A stretch of 12,917 nucleotides of DNA from Anaerolinea sp. (lineage in GTDB: Bacteria > Chloroflexota > Anaerolineae > JAAEKA01): NCBI GenBank assembly GCA_014879765.1, contig JACSRL010000409.1, positions 1 to 12,917 of the forward strand, given 5' to 3'. How positions within the stretch are numbered: the stretch's first letter is position 1; every line of letters begins with the position of its first letter. Positions 1-6,454 of this stretch are shown here, one piece after another. A model generated the notes under the pieces. It ran no database searches and was not told the origin of the DNA. It worked only from the letters and a program-made list of their open reading frames with translations. Made by a program: the position numbers and the translations under genes.

Positions 1-464
1 CGTTGCAGGCGCGCGGCTTCCAGGACCGCATCCACGATGCGCACGTAGCCGGTGCAGCGGCAGAGGTTGCCCACCAGGCCGGCGCGGACCTCCGCTTCGC
101 TGGCGTTGGGGTTGCGTTCCAGCAGGGAGTGGGCGGTGATCAGGACGCCCGGCGTGCAGAAGCCACATTGCGTGCCGCCCAGCTCGACCATGGTCTGCTG
201 GATGGGGGCCAGGTGGCCATTCACGGCCAGCCCCTCGACGGTGGTGATGGCGTGGCCATCGGCCTCGACGCCCAGCACCAGGCAGGAGTTGACCGGCTCG
301 CCGTCCAGCAGCACGGTGCAGGCGCCGCACTCCCCTTCGGAGCAGCCGTTCTTGGTGCCGGTCAGCACCAACTGCTCGCGCAGCACGCGCAACAGGTTGT
401 GGTGGGATTCCACGGTGATGCTATAGGATTCGTCGTTGACGGTAAAGGTGATGTCGTGTTTCAT
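1..464 (-). CDS. 2Fe-2S subunit of a xanthine dehydrogenase-type molybdenum hydroxylase (cut by left edge)
   Basis: This small iron-sulfur subunit passes electrons from the molybdopterin subunit to the FAD subunit. Reading from the ATG at 464, 154 codons are visible before the window edge. Residues 1-80 form a plant-type ferredoxin domain with the cluster ligands Cys41, Cys46, Cys49 and Cys61 (in NGCSEGECGACTV and NSCLV). Residues 85-154 form the helical 2Fe-2S domain with Cys100, Cys103, Cys135 and Cys137 (TQCGFCTPG and NLCRCTGY). All eight ligands are present. The family is usually about 150-165 aa, so only a few C-terminal residues are missing. A GGAG ribosome binding site lies about 9 nt before the start, inside the palindrome TCTCCGGAGA. 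The gene is third in an operon after the permease and FAD subunit. The exact substrate cannot be fixed without the large subunit; xanthine or hypoxanthine is favoured by the linked purine-type permease. Confidence 0.93.
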   Translation of the reverse strand, partial: MKHDITFTVNDESYSITVESHHNLLRVLREQLVLTGTKNGCSEGECGACTVLLDGEPVNSCLVLGVEADGHAITTVEGLAVNGHLAPIQQTMVELGGTQCGFCTPGVLITAHSLLERNPNASEAEVRAGLVGNLCRCTGYVRIVDAVLEAARLQ

Positions 465-479
465 GGGAAATCTCCGGAG

Positions 480-600
480 AAATGGTCAATGTTCAATCGC
501 CAGTTGTCAATTGTCAATTGCCGATACCTGGCCATGACCCACACGGCGTTCCGGATCCGGTCATTGACCATTGACCATTGACCATTGATCATTGATCATT
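480..600. repeat. Inverted heptanucleotide repeat arrays filling the gap between the FAD and 2Fe-2S genes
   Basis: The left array (481-520) has 7-nt units of the type ATGGTCA/ATGTTCA followed by TTGTCAA. The right array (561-600) has units ATTGACC repeated, then ATTGATC twice. The arrays are inverted: 481-497 can pair with 563-579 or 570-586 with 16 of 17 bases matched. The spacer contains the palindrome CCGGATCCGG (551-560). The right array runs into the end of the FAD-subunit gene and supplies its TGA stop (589-591) and last residues. The left array ends directly at the ribosome binding site of the 2Fe-2S gene. It resembles the short tandemly repeated heptamers known from cyanobacteria in form; the function is unknown. 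Confidence 0.85.
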
Positions 601-1464
601 CTCTGCTATCTCCGCCAAGACCCGCTCAACCCCTCGCCGGGTCAGCACGCGCACCATGTCGGTGCGGTAGGCAGCGGTGGCGCGGATGTCGTCGATGGGG
701 CGGGCCGCGGCCGCGGCGGCCTGGCTGGCGGCCTCCAGGCCGGCCGGCGAGGTGTCCTGGCTGAGCAGGCGCTCGGCCTCTGGCGCGCGGATCACCGTGG
801 GCGCGACCGAGCCCAGGGCGATGCGCCAACTGGAGCCGGAGGGCGCGTCCTGGTCAGGCCAGCCCAGCACGGCCACGTTCATCAGCGAGATGTCGCCGAT
901 GGTGGTGCGGCCCAGCTTGAGGAAATGGCCGGCCGAGCCGCGCACGAAGGGCACGGTGATGGCGGTCAGCAGTTCGCCGGCCTGCAAGGCCGTCCGGCCG
1001 GGGCCGAGGAAGAACTCCTCCAGCGGCAGTTTGCGCGTGCCGTTGGGGCCGTAGATGTGTACGCTGGCGCCGTAGCAAATGAGGGCCGGCGCGCTGTCGG
1101 CCGCGGGCGAGGCGTTGCACAGGTTGCCCCCCACCGTGGCCCGGTTGCGCAGTTGGTAGGAGGCCACGGAGCCGCACCCTTCGGCCAGCAGCGGCCAGCC
1201 GCTCTGCACCGTCGGGTCCAGCGCGACCTGGTTCATGGTCACGGCCGCGCCGATCCGCAGATCGCCGTTGCGCACCACCAGCAGATCATGGACGCCGGGC
1301 AAATCCTTGACGTCGACGATGATCTGTGGGCGGATAAAGCCGCGCTCCATGCGGATCAGCAAATCGGTGCAGCCGGCAAAGGGCCGCGCCTGGCCGTTGT
1401 GTTGCAACAGCAGCGCGCTGGCCTCTTCCAACGTCTGAGGTTTGATGTAATCGAAAGGCTGCAA
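589..1464 (-). CDS. FAD-binding subunit of a xanthine dehydrogenase-type molybdenum hydroxylase
   Basis: This medium (CoxM/XdhB-like) subunit of 291 aa carries FAD and transfers electrons between the 2Fe-2S subunit and the final acceptor. An N-terminal FAD-binding domain of the molybdopterin dehydrogenase type spans residues 1-170, with the AGCTDLLIR segment (residues 30-38) and TVGGN (110-114) followed by NASPAADSAPAL. A C-terminal CO-dehydrogenase flavoprotein-like domain follows. Length fits the family, and there is no sign of the extra 4Fe-4S insert of hydroxybenzoyl-CoA reductases. The first FAD motif reads AGCTD instead of the usual AGGTD. The start is TTG at 1464: a strong GGAGGTGA ribosome binding site (1471-1478) lies 6 nt upstream, and the nearby GTG is out of frame. 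The last codons and TGA stop lie inside the heptamer array. It is operonic with the permease upstream and the 2Fe-2S subunit downstream. Confidence 0.93.
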   Translation of the reverse strand: MQPFDYIKPQTLEEASALLLQHNGQARPFAGCTDLLIRMERGFIRPQIIVDVKDLPGVHDLLVVRNGDLRIGAAVTMNQVALDPTVQSGWPLLAEGCGSVASYQLRNRATVGGNLCNASPAADSAPALICYGASVHIYGPNGTRKLPLEEFFLGPGRTALQAGELLTAITVPFVRGSAGHFLKLGRTTIGDISLMNVAVLGWPDQDAPSGSSWRIALGSVAPTVIRAPEAERLLSQDTSPAGLEAASQAAAAAARPIDDIRATAAYRTDMVRVLTRRGVERVLAEIAENDQ

Positions 1465-1484
1465 GGTGATTCACCTCCAGAGGG

Positions 1485-1557
1485 AAGGATGAACGATGAA
1501 CGATGAATGCAGAATCCGGAATTCGGATTCCTGATTCATCCTTCATCCTTCATCCTT
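1485..1557. repeat. Heptamer-built inverted repeat (34-bp arms, 5-nt loop) between permease and FAD-subunit genes
   Basis: The left arm (1485-1518) is built from GATGAAC units and the right arm (1524-1557) from CATCCTT units. They are complementary at 29 of 34 positions around the loop GAATT (1519-1523), and the central stem ATCCG/CGGAT is perfect. The mRNA from the minus strand could form one long hairpin between the two genes. There is no T-run after the hairpin, so a classical terminator is unlikely. It ends about 7 nt before the FAD gene's ribosome binding site. Confidence 0.85.
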
Positions 1558-1569
1558 CAGCAATTCCGC

Positions 1570-2955
1570 TTACAGGTTGATGTTCTCGCGCTCTTTGACG
1601 CCGAAGCGGGAGGGAGGCAGGAGCACGAAGAGCAGGTTCAGCAGGATGCCGACGAGGGCGGCGAAGACGATGGCGGGGATGCCGTCGGGGAAGAAGAAGG
1701 GCACCTTGAAGGGGAAGAGGCCGTTCTCCAACGCCAGGTTGCCGCCGATGCCCAGCACCAGGATCGTGGCGCCGATGGCCAGGTTCTTGGGGTCGAAGAG
1801 GTTGACCTTCTCGCTCTGGATCAAGGCGACGCCCTGCTTGCCGATGACGCCGAACAGGTAGATGGCCAGGCCGCCGACCACGGCCACGGGGACCGTGTTG
1901 ACCAGCGCCGCCAGCTTGGCGACGAAGCCCAACACGATGGCAATGCCAGCCGCGGCCATCAGCACCGGCACGGAATAGTTGCGGGTGATGGCCATCAGCG
2001 AGTTGTTCTCGCCGTAGTTGGTGCCGGCGCAGCCGCCCAGGAAGCCGACCACCATGTCATCGGCGCCGTCGGAAACCAGGTTCAGGCCGATCAGGTTCTT
2101 GATCTGCAAAGGCGCCCGTCCCAACTCCTTGGCCAGTTGGTCGATGTAGAGGCTCATCTGGTAAAGGTGGGCGGTGGATTCGGGAACCGTGGCGATGGCG
2201 ATCAGGGCGATGGCCGGCACCAGGCCCCAGGCGCGGGCGTCGCCGAAGGCGGGCAGGGTGATGCTGGGCACGCCGAACCAGGCAGCCTCGCCGACGCGGC
2301 CGAAGTCCACCAGGCCCAGGGGGATCGCCACCAGATAGCCGACGATGGCGCCCAGCAGGATCGGCAACATGCCTAACAGCCCTTTGCCTTGCAGGTAAAC
2401 CGAGAACACGATGGTGACGAAGAGGGTGATGAAGGCCACCAGCCAGTTGCTGGAGGCCATGCCCAGGGCGGCGCCGGCCAGCGCGAGGCCGATGACGATG
2501 GCCACGTTGCCGGTGATGATGGGGGGCAGCACCTTGTCCAGCGCGGCCTTGCCGATGCGCATGATCAGCAGACCGATCAGGATGTTGAAGAGGCCGGTGC
2601 CCATGATGCCCACCTGCACCATGCGCACGCCGTCGGGGCAGTAAACCGTGTTGGGATCGCTGAAGCAGGTCGGGTCATAGAGCATCATCGCGGTGATGAC
2701 CACGGTGATGTAGCTGAAGCTGGACCCGTAGTACATGGGGATGCGCCGGCCGTTGACCAGCAGCGCGATAATCGTGCCGATGCCGGTGGCCAGCAGCGTC
2801 ACGCCGACGTCGAACTTGGTGAGAATGGCGACCAGGACGGTGGCGGGGAACATGGTCAGCACTTGCTGGAAGCCAAGGCTGAGCATGGCGCCGATGGGGG
2901 GGCGGTCTTGCGGCAAGTAGCCAAAGGCCTTGCCTTTGATCTCAGAGGTTGTCAT
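1570..2955 (-). CDS. NCS2-family xanthine/uracil-type permease
   Basis: This is a 461-aa inner-membrane proton- or sodium-coupled nucleobase transporter of the NCS2 (nucleobase-ascorbate) family. The chain is a series of hydrophobic helices consistent with the 14-segment UraA fold. The paired half-helix segment YGSSFSYITVV is present early. The two conserved acidic substrate-site regions are recognisable: Glu259 in TVPESTAHL and Glu316 in TNYGENNSLMAITR, corresponding to the UraA glutamates of TM8 and TM10. The length is normal. The start ATG has an AAGGAG ribosome binding site 7 nt upstream. It is the first gene of an operon with xanthine dehydrogenase-type subunits, which favours a purine (xanthine, hypoxanthine or urate) as substrate over uracil. 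That choice is inferred from context, not from a residue signature I can read with certainty. Confidence 0.92.
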   Translation of the reverse strand: MTTSEIKGKAFGYLPQDRPPIGAMLSLGFQQVLTMFPATVLVAILTKFDVGVTLLATGIGTIIALLVNGRRIPMYYGSSFSYITVVITAMMLYDPTCFSDPNTVYCPDGVRMVQVGIMGTGLFNILIGLLIMRIGKAALDKVLPPIITGNVAIVIGLALAGAALGMASSNWLVAFITLFVTIVFSVYLQGKGLLGMLPILLGAIVGYLVAIPLGLVDFGRVGEAAWFGVPSITLPAFGDARAWGLVPAIALIAIATVPESTAHLYQMSLYIDQLAKELGRAPLQIKNLIGLNLVSDGADDMVVGFLGGCAGTNYGENNSLMAITRNYSVPVLMAAAGIAIVLGFVAKLAALVNTVPVAVVGGLAIYLFGVIGKQGVALIQSEKVNLFDPKNLAIGATILVLGIGGNLALENGLFPFKVPFFFPDGIPAIVFAALVGILLNLLFVLLPPSRFGVKERENINL

Positions 2956-3179
2956 GAGTTCTCCTTGCAGATGAGGGGGGAGGCTGCCTGGTATGGGGCG
3001 GACGAAACAGGCGGCCGAAGCGAGGGAATCAAACCAAGGAGGCCCGATCCTGCGTTAGGGGAGGGGGTGAGAGGGGCGGCATTGCTCCTTTCTTTATTGA
3101 AGGCGACCATAGCTGCGGGGTGGTGGGCGCCCAGGCGACCTGAGCGCAGGCGGGACGGTCACGGGGAACGAACGCAGCG
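2956..3179 (-). other. Long leader region upstream of the permease gene
   Basis: Roughly 215 nt separate the predicted transcription start (near 3173) and the permease ATG. I looked for purine-riboswitch-like conserved loops and found none convincing. Apart from the AAGGAG ribosome binding site close to the start codon, nothing in it can be named. The plus strand here has an open frame but no protein-like sequence. Confidence 0.4.
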
Positions 3180-3208
3180 ATTATATACCACAAAGGAAAG
3201 ATTGTCTA
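3180..3208 (-). promoter_or_regulatory. Sigma70-type promoter of the permease/molybdenum hydroxylase operon
   Basis: On the minus strand, TAGACA (3203-3208) and a perfect TATAAT (3180-3185) are separated by exactly 17 nt. It lies in a locally AT-rich patch of otherwise GC-rich DNA and points at the permease gene. No other minus-strand start lies between. Transcription should begin near 3173. Confidence 0.65.
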
Positions 3209-3365
3209 AAAACCCCCCACGCAACTATGTCGCATGGCAGCGGCGCCGGCTGCTGCGGCGTTGAATTCATCGGGGGTGTGTTGCAACTCAAAGGGCCTCA
3301 ACCCATTTTGAATGCACCCAATTCATTGGGGTGGAACTTTGCGCCGGGGGTTCCAGGCTCTCAGT
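3209..3365. other. Intergenic stretch with a short hairpin, no gene seen
   Basis: This is the gap between the 69-aa gene's stop and the purine operon promoter. It holds a small inverted repeat, CCCAAT-TC-ATTGGG (3317-3330), and an imperfect direct repeat around AATTCAT (3264 and 3320). No T-run follows the hairpin on either strand, so I do not call a terminator. No protein-like reading frame is visible. Confidence 0.4.
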
Positions 3366-3575
3366 TCAGCCGGCTGTTGAGCTGGCCGCGCTGGCTGGCC
3401 TGATGCGCCGCGTGTTGGTCACAAACCACTGGCTGCCCTCCGCCAGGCGCACCCATAGCCCCGGCGGCTGTGCGCCAACCACCTGGCCGGCCAACCACTG
3501 CGCCACGCCATCGACCTCGAACATAATTTCCACCAGGTCATCAGCCCGGTACGTCTCACTCAACCGCGCCGTCAT
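3366..3575 (-). CDS. Small conserved-looking hypothetical protein (69 aa)
   Basis: I do not recognise a family. The minus-strand frame from ATG 3575 reads like a real small soluble protein: acidic N-terminal half with VEIMFEVDGVAQW, then GQVVGAQPPGLWV, then GSQWFVTNTRRIRP. The pattern of alternating hydrophobic and aromatic residues suggests a small beta-barrel (SH3- or Tudor-like) fold; that is inference. A GAAGG ribosome binding site lies 9 nt before ATG 3575. A GTG at 3581 is only 3 nt from that site and is less likely. The overlapping plus-strand frame runs into the repeat array and is low-complexity at its end, so I reject it. The gene lies downstream of phzF-like gene across the repeat array. 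Confidence 0.6.
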   Translation of the reverse strand: MTARLSETYRADDLVEIMFEVDGVAQWLAGQVVGAQPPGLWVRLAEGSQWFVTNTRRIRPASAASSTAG

Positions 3576-3593
3576 CGCCACATGCCTTCAGAA

Positions 3594-3691
3594 ATTTCCA
3601 ATTTCCAATTTCCAATTTCCAATTTCCAATTGACAATTGACAATTGACAATTGACAATTGACAATTGACAATTGACAATTGACAATTCACC
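3594..3691. repeat. Perfect tandem heptamer array: five ATTTCCA then eight ATTGACA units
   Basis: Five exact copies of ATTTCCA (3594-3628) switch without a break in period into eight exact copies of ATTGACA (3629-3684), followed by a degenerate unit ending in the TGA stop of the PhzF-like gene. Joined units create CAATTG palindromes every 7 nt. The array fills nearly all of the gap between two co-directional minus-strand genes. Exact copies imply recent expansion by slippage. Confidence 0.95.
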
Positions 3692-4622
3692 AATTGAACG
3701 CTCCCTCCATCACTGGCGCCACATCCCCGCTCACCCGCACCATTCGGATATCCTCGGCCGTCCCCTCCACCTCGACGGTCACTTTGCTAGGCCGGCCCAT
3801 CTCGATGCCCTGTTCGGTGACGACGGTGGTCAGCGGCGGCGTGGCTGGAAGAAGCCGGTGATGCACCAGGTAGGAGGCCAGCCCGCCGCTGGCCGAGCCG
3901 GTGGCCGGGTCCTCGGGGATGCCATGATGCGGCGCGAGAAAGCGCATGTGTACATGACGGTCGGGGTAGACGGTCTCCAGGCAGAAGAGGGCCACGTCCG
4001 CGCCGGGCAGGTCCAGCTCGCTGCACACCTGGCCCAGCAGGGCCGCGTCCACGCTGAGCGGATCGATCCCCTGCACCTCGGCCAGCGAGCGAACGGGGAT
4101 GAAAAGCTGCGGAAAGCCGGTGGAGACGGCCTGCACCGGCTGGCCGGTGTCCAGTATGGCCGCGGGGTGCAGCTTGAGCGCCGCGGCCAGGCGTTCGACC
4201 TGCTCGCGGCTGGCCGCGGCCAGAAACTGCGGCGCCTGATGGTCGGTGACCACGCGTGTGACGCGTCCATCGGCCACGTGCAGCCGCGCCGTGCGCAGCC
4301 CCACCCCCAGCTCGAAGGTCACCTCCGTGACCGGCTCGACCAGCGCCACCCGGCCCAGATGCGCCAATACCCAGTGGGTGCCCACCAGCGGATGGCCGGC
4401 AAAGGGCAGTTCCGCCCTGGGGGTGAAGATGCGCACCCGGAAGTCCGCGCCTGGCCTCTCCGGCGGCAGCACGAAGGTCGTCTCCGACAGGTTCAGCTCC
4501 AGCGCCAACTGCTGCATCTGCCGGTCGCTCAGCCCCGCCGCGTCAGGAAACACCGCCAGCGGATTGCCGCCAAAGGGGACATCGGTAAATACATCGACCT
4601 GCAGGAATTCATAGCGCAACAT
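3687..4622 (-). CDS. PhzF-family isomerase/epimerase
   Basis: This 311-aa protein belongs to the PhzF family, which has a diaminopimelate-epimerase-like fold and performs proton shifts on small metabolites. The N-terminal half shows the hallmark QVDVFTDVPFGGNPLAVF and the catalytic-site motif LSETTFV with the conserved glutamate (Glu47 from ATG 4622; Glu45 in phenazine PhzF). GHPLVGTHW follows near residue 75, and the second half carries the mirrored DPATGSASGGLASYL motif. Length is typical. No other phenazine genes are present, so the substrate is unknown and a phenazine role should not be assumed. The start is uncertain: ATG 4622 has a weak ribosome binding site, and an in-frame TTG lies at 4628. 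The gap to the upstream toxin gene is only 13 nt, so co-transcription with the toxin-antitoxin pair is likely. The stop touches the heptamer array. Confidence 0.92.
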   Translation of the reverse strand: MLRYEFLQVDVFTDVPFGGNPLAVFPDAAGLSDRQMQQLALELNLSETTFVLPPERPGADFRVRIFTPRAELPFAGHPLVGTHWVLAHLGRVALVEPVTEVTFELGVGLRTARLHVADGRVTRVVTDHQAPQFLAAASREQVERLAAALKLHPAAILDTGQPVQAVSTGFPQLFIPVRSLAEVQGIDPLSVDAALLGQVCSELDLPGADVALFCLETVYPDRHVHMRFLAPHHGIPEDPATGSASGGLASYLVHHRLLPATPPLTTVVTEQGIEMGRPSKVTVEVEGTAEDIRMVRVSGDVAPVMEGAFNW

Positions 4623-4635
4623 AAGCAAGCTTTCG

Positions 4636-5013
4636 TTAACCTAGTATCTCGTTGATCACCGCCTCGAATGCCGGAGCCTTGGCTGCATGAATTCCCTGAG
4701 ATGTGTGTTTATGTTCGGCTTGGGAGATAGGGGGCTTGTGAGCTGCGTTGTCGTAGCGGAAGATCAAGTTGCGTGATGCATCTTGGTAATGGTAGGCATA
4801 CATCACCCTCGGTTCATCGAGCGTGATGTCCGCGAACTCACGGAAGTGTAATTCGCTGCCATCTTCGAAGTGCAAGGTGCCTCCGATGAAACCACGCAAC
4901 ATGGACCGCTGATCGATGGTTTGGTCAACCAATACGGCTTGTCCTGTCGCCAGAACTGCTTCTATCGCTTTGAGGATACGCTCCGCGTATTCATTGAAGC
5001 TGGAAGCGCGCAT
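4636..5013 (-). CDS. TumE-family (DUF6516) toxin of a toxin-antitoxin pair
   Basis: This is a 125-aa protein of the TumE/DUF6516 toxin family. The sequence shows the characteristic beta-rich core: GGTLHFEDGSELHFREF (residues 44-60), YAYHYQD (72-78), LIFRYDNAAH (83-92) and HKHTSQG (101-107), ending in a helix. The start is ATG 5013 inside the end of the partner gene, a 23-bp overlap. An earlier in-frame start would lie deeper in the partner and give a non-family N-terminus. The overlap implies translational coupling. Local GC is visibly lower than in flanking genes, which fits horizontal acquisition. The cellular target of the family is not something I can read from sequence; toxin status rests on family membership and the paired arrangement. 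Confidence 0.82.
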   Translation of the reverse strand: MRASSFNEYAERILKAIEAVLATGQAVLVDQTIDQRSMLRGFIGGTLHFEDGSELHFREFADITLDEPRVMYAYHYQDASRNLIFRYDNAAHKPPISQAEHKHTSQGIHAAKAPAFEAVINEILG

Positions 5014-5287
5014 CGCCCAGCCCTCGTAGCTCGACTTCCAGGCCTTCCAGCATTCTTGCCTCGCCTGCCCACTCGACATATTCCAGATCGCCGCCTTCCA
5101 GGTCTTCTGCGGTCATTTCAGCCAGGAAGCGAGCTGTTGTCGTCTCATAGCGTTCCTCGAAACTCGCCAAGCGTTGACGTGTCCTCCTGATGCTGGCACG
5201 CAGCCGGGCTTGATAGCTCTCTAGCGCGCGCTGAACGGTGTTGGCAGTCCGTTGATCTGGCAATTCGATAACCATTTCGATGCTCAT
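4991..5287 (-). CDS. Putative antitoxin, coiled-coil partner of the TumE-type toxin
   Basis: This 98-aa acidic, helix-rich protein sits directly before the toxin gene and overlaps it by 23 bp. Residues 14-60 are charged, with heptad-like spacing typical of a coiled coil (SYQARLRASIRRTRQRLASFEERYE), and the C-terminal part GGDLEYVEWAGEARMLEGLE is acidic. No helix-turn-helix is evident, so any self-regulation would need another mode. The start is ATG 5287, with a GAGG ribosome binding site 8 nt upstream and a promoter 53 nt upstream. Longer in-frame extensions cross the promoter and are rejected. The antitoxin role is inferred from gene order (antitoxin first, coupled toxin second). Confidence 0.72.
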   Translation of the reverse strand: MSIEMVIELPDQRTANTVQRALESYQARLRASIRRTRQRLASFEERYETTTARFLAEMTAEDLEGGDLEYVEWAGEARMLEGLEVELRGLGDARFQLQ

Positions 5288-5339
5288 GATATTATCCTCA
5301 TGTGAATGACTTATCACGGTGTCCAGAATTAGCCACGCT

Positions 5340-5368
5340 ATTGTACTATGGCGACATTGAGTCCGCAA
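5340..5368 (-). promoter_or_regulatory. Promoter of the toxin-antitoxin pair
   Basis: On the minus strand, TTGCGG (5363-5368) and TACAAT (5340-5345) are separated by 17 nt. The predicted start near 5333 gives a leader of about 45 nt to ATG 5287. A weak dyad GTGA...TCAC lies between promoter and ribosome binding site and could be an operator, but its arms are only 4 bp. Confidence 0.6.
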
Positions 5369-5418
5369 ACCATCTTCGGGGCATAAGCCACTGGGGTGCG
5401 ATGGCAGAAGATCACGTT

Positions 5419-5796
5419 TCACGCATCAGGCGTGATCGCGTCCAGTACACTGCCGATCACCGCCAGCCGGCTGCGCGGGCTGATGCCGGCCGAGCGCATG
5501 CGGAAGATCAGCCAGCGACACCAGGCGTCCTGTGTGGCCTCGGGCAGCCCGGCCAACACCTGGCGCGCGATGGTGTCGTCCACCGGCGTGAACGTGCCCA
5601 CCAGGCGGGCCAGCCGCTCCATGTCGCCCTGGTTCAGCAGGCGGCGCTCGCCGGTGTCGGTCAACTCCAGCGGCGTGCCTTCGCCGCCGTCCAGCAGCGT
5701 CACGGCCCGCTCCAGCGCCATGCCCAGCTCGGCGAAACGTTCGCGGCGCGCCGGCGCGCCGCCGGCCGCGGTGGCAATAGCCAAAAAGAATTCCAT
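5419..5796 (-). CDS. Hypothetical protein (125 aa) coupled to rnhA
   Basis: I do not recognise a family. The protein is soluble, leucine/alanine-rich and largely helical. It has a mid-region VGTFTPVDDTIARQVLAGLPEATQDAWCRWLIFRMRSAG that looks like a compact helical bundle with conserved-looking Trp/Arg residues. No signal peptide or membrane segment is seen. Its ATG shares one base with the TGA stop of RNase HI (TGATG), so it is translationally coupled to rnhA and probably always co-expressed with it. Its stop lies inside a hairpin-capable sequence (5410-5437). Confidence 0.75.
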   Translation of the reverse strand: MEFFLAIATAAGGAPARRERFAELGMALERAVTLLDGGEGTPLELTDTGERRLLNQGDMERLARLVGTFTPVDDTIARQVLAGLPEATQDAWCRWLIFRMRSAGISPRSRLAVIGSVLDAITPDA

Positions 5797-6308
5797 CAGC
5801 TCATCCAGTTCTTGGTAGGGCCCGATTTGGGATTGGCCTGCTCGTAGACCTCGTCCACGGGCAAGTTAGGCTGGCGCGCGGCTGCCACGGAGAGTTGGTC
5901 GCAGCGTTCGTTCTCGACATTGCCGGCGTGGCCCCTGACCCACAGCACGCGCACCTGATGCTGCGCCAACGCGTTCAGCAGCCGCTCCCACAGGTCAGGG
6001 TTGAGGGCCGCCTCGGTCTTGTTCTTGCGCCAGCCGTTGGCCCGCCAGCGTTTGGCCCAGCCCAGGTTGATGCTGTCGGCCACATAGCGCGAGTCGGTGT
6101 AGAGGGTCACGTCGCAGGCAGTGTTGAGCTTCTCCAGCGCGCTGATGGCCGCCATCAGCTCCATGCGGTTGTTGGTGGTCAGGCGAAAGCCGCCCGACAG
6201 CTCTTTGCGGTGTTGGTTGTACAGCATGACCACGCCGTAGCCGCCGGGGCCGGGATTGCCCAGCGCGCCGCCGTCGGTGTAGATGGTGACTTGGGGGCGT
6301 TCGCTCAT
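5796..6308 (-). CDS. rnhA: Ribonuclease HI
   Basis: RNase HI degrades the RNA strand of RNA-DNA hybrids in the cytoplasm (R-loops, primers). The 170-aa protein has the full catalytic set: Asp12 in IYTDGGALGNPGPGG, Glu50 in NNRMEL, Asp72 in YTDSRYV, His127 in VRGHAGN and Asp137 in ENERCDQL. The basic handle region WAKRWRANGWRKNK (residues 84-97), as in E. coli RNase HI, is present. A roughly 20-residue C-terminal tail extends past the usual end. There is no clear ribosome binding site before the ATG. A promoter -10 lies so close (6316-6321) that transcription would begin at or within a base or two of the ATG, suggesting a leaderless mRNA. The gene is followed by a coupled 125-aa unknown. Confidence 0.97.
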   Translation of the reverse strand: MSERPQVTIYTDGGALGNPGPGGYGVVMLYNQHRKELSGGFRLTTNNRMELMAAISALEKLNTACDVTLYTDSRYVADSINLGWAKRWRANGWRKNKTEAALNPDLWERLLNALAQHQVRVLWVRGHAGNVENERCDQLSVAAARQPNLPVDEVYEQANPKSGPTKNWMS

Positions 6309-6315
6309 GGCGGCG

Positions 6316-6345
6316 AGTCTACCACAGTTGCGCTATCTCGCCCAA
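6316..6345 (-). promoter_or_regulatory. Promoter of rnhA, apparently leaderless
   Basis: On the minus strand, TTGGGC (6340-6345) and TAGACT (6316-6321) are 18 nt apart. Seven bases below the -10 lies the ATG of rnhA at 6308, so the predicted mRNA begins at or next to the start codon. It overlaps the divergent promoter on the other strand. Confidence 0.45.
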
Positions 6346-6356
6346 TGGTGTACAGT
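6328..6356 (+). promoter_or_regulatory. Divergent promoter of the lipoprotein-GH3-esterase operon
   Basis: TTGCGC (6328-6333) and TACAGT (6351-6356) are separated by 17 nt, predicting a start near 6363 and a leader of about 90 nt. Direct repeats ACAGTTG at 6324-6330 and 6352-6358 overlap the -35 and -10 elements and might be regulator half-sites. Quality is moderate. Confidence 0.4.
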
Positions 6357-6454
6357 TGTGCGCTGAACCCCCGCTTGGGCCGCGCCGTGTAACGCTGTGA
6401 ACGCGGGCTGCCCGCACGGCCCGCTCCGCCGTCGATCCAGGAGAATGAGCTGCC

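Noticed and set aside
2956..3179. Guanine/xanthine riboswitch before the permease
   Set aside because: No conserved riboswitch loop motifs or pairing pattern could be recognised in the leader.
592..3264. Long plus-strand frames opposite the FAD subunit and permease
   Set aside because: They are rich in Gly, Ala, Arg, Gln and His, as expected for the antisense of GC-rich genes, with no domain signature; the minus-strand frames carry clear family motifs.
3331..3633. Plus-strand 100-aa frame over the 69-aa gene
   Set aside because: Its C-terminus is translated heptamer repeat (FPISNFQ), it has no ribosome binding site and the opposite strand reads as a plausible protein.
3594..3691. The 3594-3691 array as a CRISPR
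   Set aside because: Units are 7 nt and contiguous, with no unique spacers and no cas genes.
3687..4622. Phenazine biosynthesis role for the PhzF-like gene
   Set aside because: No other phenazine genes are present; the family is widespread and mostly of unknown substrate.
5410..5437. Hairpin at the end of the rnhA-linked unknown gene (GATCACG/CGTGATC and TCACGC/GCGTGA) as a terminator
   Set aside because: Two mutually exclusive stems exist, but no T-run follows on the minus strand, so I cannot support a Rho-independent terminator.
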